Part shown: one piece after another, positions 1 through 9,248 of the stretch
How positions within the stretch are numbered: position 1 is the first letter of the stretch
Layout of the letters: each line of letters opens with the position of its first letter
Assembly (NCBI GenBank): GCA_963575645.1
Contig: OY754464.1
Coordinates: 49,156,192-49,220,191 of the forward strand
Direction of reading: 5' to 3'
Length of the DNA stretch: 64,000 nt
Source of the DNA: Xanthostigma xanthostigma
Lineage: Eukaryota; Arthropoda; Insecta; Raphidioptera; Raphidiidae
Program-made: the position numbers and the translations under genes
The notes under the pieces: generated by a model
The model's input: the letters and a program-made list of their open reading frames with translations, nothing else
Databases searched by the model: none
What the model was told of the DNA's origin: nothing

Positions 1-59
1 TTACCGTTATATGGAGTGAAGAAAGAAAAACAACCAAATTAACAATAATCTTCAATGTA

Positions 60-370
60 CTGTATAATCTCTTTATAACGAATTTTAAGGGACCGAACAT
101 TTTTTTCGTTATAAAGAATTTTCGTTATATGGAGGAAAGAAAGAAAAATAACCAATTTTTCAATGTGGTGGAATAATCTTCATTAAATAATAGGAATTTT
201 TCGATAAGTTTGGCGTCATCAAGTGCTTGTTGAATAGATGGTGATGGCTGTTGCGTTATAAAGAGGGTATTAATGTATAGGTTTTAAGGTAAACCAACCA
301 AATCGTAAAAATTTCGTCGTTATAGGGAGTTTTTCGTTATAACGAAGAACGTTATAAAGAGTTTACACTG
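60..370. mobile_element. pogo/Tigger-like MITE
   Basis: Both ends carry inverted copies of a CTCTTTATAACG motif and the right end reads CGTTATAAAGAGTTTACACTG followed by TA. The same termini bound the longer copy at 38731-39200, in the opposite orientation. TA flanks and CAGTGTAA-type ends fit the pogo branch of Tc1/mariner. The interior has no usable reading frame. Bases 1-56 resemble the subterminal part of the same family, so a second, cut copy probably runs off the window edge. Confidence 0.65.
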
Positions 371-922
371 TATTATATATATAATGACCATGAATGTAAC
401 AGGCGTAAAACAATTTTAAAAATTAAAAAAATGAAGAAGTTAATTAATGTCAAAACTATATGTATAGTATATTCAATAAATAAAATTATCGACCAATATT
501 TCAGACAAATATATTAACAAAAAATATTGGTCGATATCTAATCTATCAGACGTTAATCAAAGATTCAAAATTACGTATATAGTTTCGCCATTAATTTGCA
601 GATTATATTATTGACTAAATTTAATTTTGCTACTTCCGCGCATACTTCACTTTGTCTACAACGTCAAAGTTCATATTAAATTCCATTGGTCCACTAGCGC
701 TATTCTGGTCAGTTATTAAACCACTATTATATGCTTTTCGGTATCACTTTTTCAGTATAACATCTTAAGAGATTTTTCTCTTTTTCTCCACTCTCCATAA
801 TGGAATTTAACAAAATTTAAATTATTTACGGGATGTATTAACGGGTTATTTTTGTCCAAAAACAAATTTAAGTTTATAGACTAAGAGGTCTTACATAAAT
901 TCCGTCACACAACTTCTAGATT
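371..922. other. intergenic; one short inverted repeat
   Basis: No gene seen. Positions 486-540 hold ATCGACCAATATTT and its inverse around a short AT-rich spacer, followed by GACGTTAATCAAAGATT. This matches the ends of the Penelope-like terminal repeats seen at 3885-4115, 7375-7575 and 15062-15251, so it is probably a decayed piece of that family. Confidence 0.45.
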
Positions 923-930
923 TCTAGACC

Positions 931-2077
931 CAGGGCCCTCGCGCCCTATAGTGCGATGTGTGCGATGCACGCGGGCGGCACATTCAAGGGGCGGCAAATG
1001 GCCTAGTTGTGTTATGTTTTTTTGTACTGTATAGAAAAAATATATAACTGATATTATATCAATTTTATTTGCATACTCAAGCCTGCGTGCTGCGTGAAAA
1101 CTCTTACGAGTACTTATTTATTTTTTAATGAAATTCGAATTCGAAATATTTCGCGCGCAGTTTTCGATTCGATAGTTAGTTCACATCAGCGCGTAGACAG
1201 GGCGCCCCTATTTTCCTGTCGATTCCTGCAAGAGTGCGAGTGAAGTAAAGTATTTTTCAATCAACAAATACTTTTTACTAATTGATAAACTAATGATTAT
1301 TTTGACTTAATGAATTCTCTCAGCTCAGCGGTGAAACTAAATTTTTCTCTCATTCATAAGTACGACAGGAGAAGAACGCCGTGAAAAATCGCACGGAGTA
1401 AACTGTTTTTGTAGAGAACAGTTTACTCCGCGGAGTGATTTTTTTAACGAGAAGAGAGAATTTTTGAAGTTCACTCTGTACGGAGTGAATTTTCAAAATT
1501 CACTGTTTAATGTGTTTCATTTTAATTGAATATATTTCAGAATCAAATTTAGCTCCATGTTTCAATGATTGTGTTTCGTTTTTATGCTCGACTTTTTTAA
1601 AATCATTTTTGCTTAAAAATTATTTCATCCCGCTTTTGTCCTGATTAAAAATTTGACTCCTTTTTACTTTTAGCCTATCATTTGTAAAGTATCTTTCACT
1701 GTTACATTTTTCACATTTTTATTTGTTTTCAAAAATTAATTATCTTATTAGTATTTTTACCTGTCCAAATCGTTTTGTAATGACGATGTGAAGTGAAGCA
1801 TTGTTGCGTTTCAGGAAAGTAATAAAAGAAAAAAAACCTTCGGGTGCACAACTGAAGAAAATTAGGCAAGAAGAAAAAAACAAAATGTCTGATTCTATGA
1901 AGAAGTATTTGCAAAAAGACAACGAAATAAAGTTTCTATTAATTGCACTTACAGTATTAGTTATTTAGGATTTTTAACGTTTTTCAATTTGACATATCGT
2001 CTAGTGAGTTTATCCCCAATAAGGGGCGTCATTTATGAATCCGCACGCGGGCGGCGTGACGCTTTACGAGGGCCCTG
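931..2077 (+). mobile_element. hAT transposon with intact 8-bp target duplication
   Basis: The ends are CAGGGCCCTCG at 931 and its inverse at 2067-2077. They are flanked by TCTAGACC at 923-930 and again at 2078-2085, a perfect 8-bp target duplication, which is the hAT signature. The interior is about 1.15 kb, so most of the transposase is missing. It holds an imperfect hairpin at 1394-1430 and a short exon-like reading frame at 1816-1968. Confidence 0.85.
1816..1968 (+). pseudogene. N-terminal fragment of a ZMYM-type hAT transposase
   Basis: A splice-acceptor-like TTTCAG ends at 1814. The frame from 1816 reads a lysine-rich stretch containing KKPSGAQLKKIRQEE and then a segment ending in KKYLQKD, stopping at 1968. 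The K-x-SGAQ-x-(K/R)-K pattern is typical of the N-terminus of hAT transposases of the zinc-finger-MYM-like group. The DDE core and dimerisation domain are absent, so the copy cannot mobilise itself. The assignment rests on motif memory and on its position inside a clear hAT element. Confidence 0.55.
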
Positions 2078-2085
2078 TCTAGACC

Positions 2086-2940
2086 CGTCCCTCCAAGTCC
2101 CCCCTGTTACATTTTTGTCACAAATCCTCTCTACCTCCTACGATCTGAGTTTTATTATTTTCTATCAATGGCTATAATGTTTGTCAAATTCGAGTTGATT
2201 AACGTCGTTCTTGAATTTTGTATTTCCTACTGGTTTGCCTGCCAGGGTAGTGGGTTATAAACTATCTGCCAACCTCTGATGTCCGGCGTTCGTTTCGTGC
2301 TTGGAACTGTTTAGCCTGTTGCCGCTTCTTCGTGATAAAGGTACAGACTACCGAGGAGTGTTCCGGAGAGATAGTGTCCGTAATATGTAACTATGTGTAC
2401 ATAATACATGTGAGGGATGCTGAAATCGGCTTACGTTGGATTGGGGTTGCAGTAATCAACACATGTTAAACGATCTCCGTGTATAATATAACGGTGAACA
2501 ATTCGCTGAACCGCTGTATTGGAGCATTCGCACACATAGACATAATATTTTTCATACACACACACACATGTACACCAGAATAGTACTACACATACATAGC
2601 GCCAACATAGAATAAAATATCGACTGGATGGACTGGGATTCAGAAGTGGGATAAATTGGTTAGTGTTAGGCTCGTTTCACATATTATGTCGATGCCATAT
2701 ACAGCCAATGACTTTTGATTGGAGCTTACTTTGATAACGCATTTATGAACTGCTCAAATTTGCAGTCGTACCAAGTACCCACATATCAGTACACGCCGGT
2801 TCAGTTCTGATTAGTACCTACGTAGAATAAAGGATGCTAAATTAAACACAATTTTACTTGCAAGTAATATGTTGAGTTTGAAGTCAGTACAAGTTCTTTA
2901 GCTTGTGGCTTGTCACTTTTCTTATAGTTACATTCGGAAC
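2086..2940. other. intergenic, no gene recognised
   Basis: Unique-looking sequence with a short CA-rich tract near 2556-2570. No convincing exon, splice pair or transposon ends were found. Confidence 0.4.
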
Positions 2941-2964
2941 ACAGAGTAAGAAATCAGGTTCCTT

Positions 2965-3745
2965 TTAGGGTTCCGCACCTCAAAAGGAACCCTTATAGGA
3001 GCACTTTGTTGTCCGTCTGTCTGTCAAGACTTTTGGAAATCAAACCCTATAGAGTACTCCCCGTAGACCTAGAATTCTGAAATTTGGCAAGAAGCAATGT
3101 CTTATAGCACAAGTAATAGTACTAACAGACGGTCGAACTTGGTTCGAAGCGGACAGCGGATCTGGTCCGCTTCGTACCAAATCTGTTCGTCTGTACAGTA
3201 GGCTGCGTGTCCGCCCGGTTCGATGGGAACAGATTCGGTCGTCTGTTGCAAGATCCGCCATACCATGTCCGTTGTCAAACCGGACCAAGTTCGACCGTGT
3301 GTTAGCACTATTAAGAGAAAAATCCGAAAACCGTAAATTTGTAGTTACATCACAAAAAAAATGTTTTTAAACTGCAACAACATGCTATAGGCACGTACAC
3401 AGTAAGAGAGTTCTATTACAAAACAAGCGTCCACTACTGGTGCGTTTATATAGTACAAAATGAGAGCTCTCGTATACAACGCAATACGACAACTAGACTA
3501 TCAGATATAGCCACGAGGTACAATACAGTTCAGTATAGTCCATCTGAACTCCTTGCAATAATACATGTTTAGTTGGCAAATTGACTGCGACCTTTGTCGA
3601 TGTATGGGGATAACAGTTTTCCAACGGCTAAGCGAGAAAAATCGTCGAGACTCGATTCCCGTGATGGTCGAACTGCAGTTTACATACCTACAAGTTTGCA
3701 CGGAACCCTCGGTGCGCGAGTCCGACTCGCACTTGGCCGTTTTTT
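2965..3745. repeat. lepidopteran dispersed repeat (AGGGTTCC ... GCACTTGGCCG type)
   Basis: Begins near AGGGTTCCGCACCTCAAAAG and ends near CGAGTCCGACTCGCACTTGG plus a T-run. I recognise both as ends of a very common lepidopteran repeat that contains the phrase about GTCCGTCTGTCTGTC. It may be a LINE 3' portion or a non-autonomous element; I cannot class it surely. A MITE of about 200 bp is inserted at 3113-3313. Open frames across it (for example 3501-3780 on either strand) are chance frames in repeat DNA. Confidence 0.6.
3113..3313. mobile_element. short TIR element (MITE) nested in the repeat
   Basis: Inverted ends of about 30 bp: TAATAGTACTAACAGACGG at the left and the inverse of TAATAGTGCTAACACACGG at the right, both running on into GTCGAACTTGGT. 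The internal 140 bp is GC-richer than its surroundings. No coding capacity. Superfamily not determined. Confidence 0.7.
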
Positions 3746-3884
3746 TTATTAATTTAAGTGGCCGCATTAGGAAAATCTAATTAAGAAGACTTCTCTTAGA
3801 GTTTAAACGTTTTTGGTATCGTTTCGATAAAGAATTTGTAATCTGAAAGATATAGGTCTACTAGCGCACTACTGTCGACCGTAA

Positions 3885-4115
3885 AGAACTTGACGGTATT
3901 ATCGACCAAGTTTTCAGACAATTATATATTGACAAAAATATATAATTATGATTAAATAAAGTTACGTTTTTGAAGAAGATCCAAATCCCGACCGAAACGT
4001 AAATTTATTGAATTAATAATTATATATTTTTGTCAATATAAATTATCTAAAAAATTGGTCGATAGTTTTATTTATTGAAGAGTATTAATCAGACGTTAAT
4101 CAAAGATTTAAACAT
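3885..4115. mobile_element. Penelope-like terminal repeat remnant
   Basis: Contains inverted CGACCAA(G/T)TTTT and TTGGTCGATAG segments, internal TATATTTTTGTCAATATA in both orientations, a GAAGAAGATCCAAATCC phrase and the tail GACGTTAATCAAAGATT. The same parts recur in the same order at 7375-7575 and 15062-15251, and flank a GIY-YIG fragment at 59015-59470. I infer solo or truncated pseudo-LTRs of one Penelope-like family. Confidence 0.55.
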
Positions 4116-4600
4116 TAATTGTAACCAAGTAAACACCAAACAGAAAGAGGCGTGTCGATAGAGTTACTTACATTGTAGATGCATAGATAGATATTTATTT
4201 AGTGACCAATATTGGTATTAAAAACGTCAAAGTAGTTACTTAAAAATGGATAATTTTACACATTACTACATAAGAAATCAGTCAATCGTTCTCTGCTGGT
4301 AGTTCATTTCTCCCACTCCTGCACATTGAGAAAAAAATTGTACAAATATTTGTGCCTATTTTATCGTATAATCTATTTGAACCAAACAATATTTTTTTTT
4401 GCCTGAGACATTTTTTTTCAATATGCAGGACTGGGGGAAATGAGCTGCCGGCAGGGAACGATTGGCTGGTGGGTACTGCAGAAGATATCTCGAACGACGC
4501 TCCTCTTTCTGCTTTATTCAGTCTTAATATTATACTTATTCAATAAACATAAAGAAATACTTGTTTATCTCATCACGGTGTTTTCAATTACGTCGCTGGA

Positions 4601-4646
4601 CGAAATTACTCTTGTTGCCTATACCTAGGCAATAAGAGTAATTTCG
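4601..4646. other. near-perfect 21-bp hairpin
   Basis: CGAAATTACTCTTGTTGCC at 4601 is followed after a 4-base loop by its inverse ending at 4646, with one mismatch. No known element ends here; function unknown. Confidence 0.75.
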
Positions 4647-4690
4647 TATTTTTTGTTTGAAATGAAACATTAAACAAAAAATATAACATA

Positions 4691-5345
4691 CTAGCGGCCC
4701 TATACGTGCTTCGCTACGTATAAAGTGAAATAATAAAACAATTTAATTGGAACATCTATCTATCTATCTTACTATTTTATTAATTGCTAGCTATTTTAAA
4801 ATATACATGGGCGTGTATGTGTGTATGTCGAGCACTCCGGCTGCGCCGTCGTGCTCGAAAAAAATAGCGTAAAGTATTCGTGGATAACTGGTCTTTAAAA
4901 CACTTGCTCTATTTCGAGCACTCCGGCTGCGCCGTCGTGCTCGAAAAAGAAAGCATTTGTTTTAAACGATATTAAGTTTTTTTACATCCTCGATCTAGAT
5001 ATATGGTTGTTAAGTTCGTTGCGCCATCTATTGAATATTCACTCAATCCAGTCAACAGGTATCGCCATCTTATATGGTTGTTAAGTTCGTTGCGCCATCT
5101 ATTGAATATTCACTCAATCCAGTCAACAGGTATCGCCATATTATATGGTTGTATTATGACTGTCAAGGAATAGACAAATAATTTACAATAAAATAATATT
5201 GCGACTATAAATTGAAATGTAAGCTATCCTATCTTTCAAGTTGGGTCGAATTGCACACGGTGTGCAAATCAAATTTAAAATCGGTTCAGTAGTTTAGGAG
5301 TTCATCGCGGACAAACATGTGACACGTAATTTTTATATATAAAGA
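4691..5345 (-). mobile_element. short non-autonomous Helitron
   Basis: Read on the minus strand it starts with TC at 5345, runs through TTTATATATAAAAATTACGTG, and ends at 4691 with CTAG followed by host T; the base before the TC is A. TC...CTRR ends with insertion between A and T define Helitrons. The 3' end contains a small palindrome (GTAGCGAAGCACGTA region). Inside are two copies of a TCGAGCAC...GTGCTCGA hairpin unit (about 4829 and 4915) and a 71-bp tandem duplication. Confidence 0.75.
5001..5142. repeat. 71-bp tandem duplication
   Basis: Two almost identical 71-bp units, each starting ATATGGTTGTTAAGTTCG and ending in ATCGCCAT, lie head to tail, with the start of a third unit after 5142. 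It lies inside the Helitron. Confidence 0.85.
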
Positions 5346-5639
5346 TAATGGAACGTATAGGAACCGTTAAAAAATGGAGTTATGTAAAATATATATAAAA
5401 CTTAAAGCTAAGTACTAAGTAGCTCTGTGTGAAACGGTCCTTACCCTTAGTACGTAGAATATGTAGTACCTAACCTACACACCACCCTATGGTTACTGAC
5501 GGGTACTGGAAATTGTTGCACAGTTCAGTAGTCTACTCTGGTACCCACCTACATACTCTATGTAATATGTATCTTCGTAATATGTATGTGTGTATATATG
5601 TATACGAAGGGTAGTTTTGAGGTGCGTTTTATGACAGTC

Positions 5640-5845
5640 ACCGATGACACCCTGTTTCACTTGCTTTTCTAAATTCGAATCGGAATCAGTCAGTTTTATC
5701 GACGCAGTGATTTTTTCTTTGCATGTTCCAAACTCTACCCATAAAATTTGAATAGATTAATTATTATAAAATATTACATAACAAGTGTTTTGTACAGTTT
5801 AATTACAGTGCAAATTTTCGGGTGATAAGTTGGACTAATCGAATG
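5640..5845 (+). promoter_or_regulatory. candidate first exon and promoter of the bHLH gene
   Basis: The sequence at 5843-5851 reads ATG followed by the strong donor GTAAGT. If joined to an acceptor TTTTTCAG ending at 9224, the ATG is followed in frame by nine codons (PLITFSPS then M) leading into the bHLH reading frame at 9249. A TCAGTCAGT initiator-like motif sits near 5686-5694. The start codon would be the last three bases of exon 1. This is inference from splice sites and frame only. Confidence 0.35.
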
Positions 5846-6599
5846 GTAAGTTATTATTTTTCAACTTTTTTTTGTTAACAAAAGACATAGGTATAGATAG
5901 CTAAAATGTATAATGTATACAGCCAAAAAAAAAGAAAAAAAAGTAGAATATACATTTTCATTATTTACATATCAATTAGGTATTGTATATATTAATAATT
6001 AATTGTTAGTAGCAGTCTAGGGCTTTGATCATACTAAAATAAAATTGTAGGGAGCATCTAGTAATATGAAGGTCGCAGAAAACAGTCGAAAGCCAGATAT
6101 TTATGATTTCCGATCTCCAATAAAACAAAATTTTCTACTAGACACGTCCCGCGAATTTATTTATGTTTGATCAATGTCCCAAATTATTAATCCACAATTA
6201 TGAATAAAATCGTTCAGCTTAAAACATTTTTTTATCTACATTATTTATAAGTTTCTAGTGTGTTTTATTTGCTTAGTCCGATTTTATTACATTTAACCGA
6301 AACGCTACGGGATCTCGACCTTTAGGCTTGCGTTTATGATTGAATAGTGGGTATCTTATTCGCGTTATTAAAAAAAATCATATTTTGGTTCACTAGTTAC
6401 AAAGGACGCAGACTTTTGATCAGTTTCCAACTCTCTCAGTGCCTCATTATTGCAAGACTGTTGTCATCGGAACTACACAATATGTGTGTAAAATTTAAAC
6501 TCAATCGGTAAACGGAAGTGGGTGAAAATTCAAAAGTGCGATTTGCACCCCGACGAAAGTCAACTCGGTCAGTTAGTTACTATACAGTATGTCAGATTT

Positions 6600-7230
6600 A
6601 ACTTTTTGGTGCCCTAAGTTTTTGTAGTGAACGTTGCCCTAGTTTTTCTCTTTTCGTTGGTTTGGTGCAGGATCTTTTACAATATCTTTTCGTTTTGAAG
6701 TTCCCCGAATCCAAAAAACATATTTTTTTGGAAAAGCTCTGTGCGTCTGTTAGTCTGTTTGTAGGTGACCATGATACAGGTCAAACGGATGAGCGAATTG
6801 AAAGCAAATTTTGGGTATGCAAATATGAAAAGCCCTATTGTTTTTGGGAAAAATCGGCGCATGCGCAGAAGAGATATATACTTTAACGGTGTTTTTTATA
6901 TGATAATGGTATACCTTCCTTTCGAAGCGGCTTATTATTCTATTTATTTTTCAAGAAAGTTTTGTGAAATTTTTTTTTTTAAACCTTGTAGTTTCGGAAA
7001 TATTTTATAAATAAAACAATATGCTGTTTTTTTGTCTTGTAGATCTGTCAGAAATAAGCTAGTTAAGCATGCTTTGATTTAAAACATGGCAATGAATAGC
7101 AAATATCATATTGAATACTAGCCATTACCCGCGTCACCTCACACGATATCAGAAATTTTATTTTCTCTATCTTTATTATACTATATCAAATGTTAACATT
7201 TTTGAAGTTGGAAAATACAATAGTCAGTTT
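6600..7230 (+). repeat. dispersed repeat, family 1
   Basis: Near-identical sequence occurs at 54370-55040 on the same strand and, on the other strand, in two blocks at 25780-26280 and 27375-27790. Landmarks are CGAATCCAAAAAACATATTT, a CTGTGCGTCTGTTAGTCTG phrase and ACCCGCGTCAC near the end. Short frames inside it (6662-7010) recur in the other copies only as broken pieces, so I treat them as non-coding. Confidence 0.7.
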
Positions 7231-7374
7231 CTCTCTCTGTCTCTCCCGATATAACGTTTTGAGAACGGAGGGACGGTCGTGATTATTAAAGTAATTAATT
7301 ATTCTCTTCTTTTCTGATTAAAGTACTCCCTAATTAAAAAAATAATAAATAAAACAGTTCTAATATTGAAATAA

Positions 7375-7575
7375 ATAAAATTGTCGACCAATTTTTTTCA
7401 GACAGTAGGTATATTGACAAAAATAAAATATTATAAATCAATAAAACAAAATATGACGTTTCGATCTGGGTTTAGATCTTCTTTAGAAATATCTAAAAAT
7501 ATAATTAGTAAAATTGGTCGAAAATTTTATTTATTTGAAGAGTTCTATTTTGACGTTAATCAAAGATTTGAGCTC
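7375..7575. mobile_element. Penelope-like terminal repeat remnant
   Basis: Inverted AAAATTGTCGACCAATTTTT and AAAATTGGTCGAAAATTTTAT ends around 170 bp, then GAAGAGTTCTATTTTGACG and TTAATCAAAGATTT. Same layout as 15062-15251. It lies in the candidate first intron of the bHLH gene. Confidence 0.6.
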
Positions 7576-7837
7576 TAATATTGTTTCGTAAAATGGAAAA
7601 CTTGTAAATCGGCAACTTGGAAACCGACGGATGACAAACATGCTTAACATTTTGTTATCTTCTTCAATGTATTTTCTGTCATTTAGTTACGTTTCTCTTT
7701 TCTCTAATTATATATTTTTCATACTTTTCAATGCACAACTTGTCTCTTTTTTGTATGTACAATTTTTTATTCTCTCATTGGAACTTCTGCATTGGATGTT
7801 ATATAAATAAATAAACAAATAAAAAAAACAAACAAAT

Positions 7838-8846
7838 AAATAAATAATAGTATATTGTGCGACTAGTGAGAGAAGGAGAAGATTCCATGAGCGTAAAACG
7901 CACGCGAGTGGAATATTCTCCTTCGATCAATGGTCGCACATAATACTTTATTCGACTAGCAGGAGTAATATGTAATCGGGGCCCTGATAAAAGAGGGAAA
8001 AATAATAAATCACTTCATTGATTGACGTACCCATCGTCAGTGTATGTACACAAGATTGCCATGACTTTCGCTGAATTGCAATGCTGTTTTCATATATACA
8101 ATACCGCCTACCACGTTCCTATTGGTCCAGAAGCTGCGTGCAGTTTTTTTTCATTATTTCACGCTTGGGCTTGCTACTGAGTTTCTATTGGTCCAGAAAA
8201 TTCATTATCACACTGTACGGCTTATTATTAGCACTCTACGCGTCAACATGAAATAATTTATTATTTCTCCCGAGTTTAGCAGGGCCCCGAAATTACATAT
8301 TACTCACGCGTGTTGAATAATAGTATATTGTGCGACTAGTGAGAGAAGGAGAAGATTCCATGAGCGTGAAATTTGCCGCACGAGCGCAGCGAGTGCGGTA
8401 AAACACACGCGAGTGGAATATTCTCCTTCGATCAATAGTCGCACATAATACTTTATTCAACTAGCAGGAGTAATATGTAATCGGGGCCCTGATAAAAGAG
8501 GGAAAAATAATAAATCACTTCATTGATTGACGTACCACCGTCAGTGTATACACAAGATTGCCATGATTTCGCTGAATTGCGATGCTGTTTTCATATAAGT
8601 ATACAATACCGCCTACCACGTTCCTATTGGTCCAGAAGCTACTTGCAGTTTTTTTCATTATTTAGCGCTTGGGCTTGCTACTGAGTTTCTATTGGTCCAG
8701 AAAATTCATTATTACACTAGTGAAGTAATATATGATTTCTCCCACGCCAGAAAATTCATTATTACACTATAGTGAAGTAATATATTATTTCTCCCACGTT
8801 TAGCAGGGGCCCGAAATTACATATTACTCACGCGTGTTGAATAAAC
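7838..8846. mobile_element. two tandem copies of one MITE
   Basis: Copy 1 is about 7843-8315 and copy 2 about 8316-8846. Each starts near AATAGTATATTGTGCGACTAG and ends near ATATTACTCACGCGTGTTGAAT. Copy 2 carries an extra GCCGCACGAGCGCAGCGAG block. A third relative is inserted on the other strand at about 25850-26125. No coding capacity. Confidence 0.75.
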
Positions 8847-9224
8847 ACCTTTTTTATCAAATATTTAATGGTGTTTTGATATTATTTCCACATTAACACC
8901 AACAAGTAAATAGTACACAAAAAATAAAATGAAATGTACATTAAATAAATACTTAAATAAATAAATAAACTGTCCGGCCCGGTTCGCCCTGGTGCAAATC
9001 GGATTGAATCCGCTATACTGAACAAAGTTGACTAGATTAGAAAAGTGGTGGATAATATATTATACCCAATAATAATATCAAAACGCGGGCAGTTAATTCG
9101 AGCAAACGAATTATAAATTCGAGCGAAGGAGATAAGTGAGTGCACTCGGACGAAGTCGGACTGGACATATAGTAACTGAGTAAATCGCAACAAAAATAGT
9201 GATGTTTTTTTTTTTATTTTTCAG
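8847..9224. other. end of candidate bHLH intron
   Basis: AT-rich, with an AAAT-type low-complexity run near 8940-8970, a CCGGTTCGCCCTGGTGC segment whose relative occurs near 16960, and the polypyrimidine tract and TTTTTCAG acceptor that end at 9224. Confidence 0.5.
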
Positions 9225-9248
9225 CCTTTAATCACGTTTTCTCCGTCA

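Noticed and set aside
6662-7010. Overlapping frames of 74-81 codons
   Set aside because: They lie in dispersed repeat family 1; copies at 27.5 and 54.5 kb show shifts and stops, so they are not a conserved protein.
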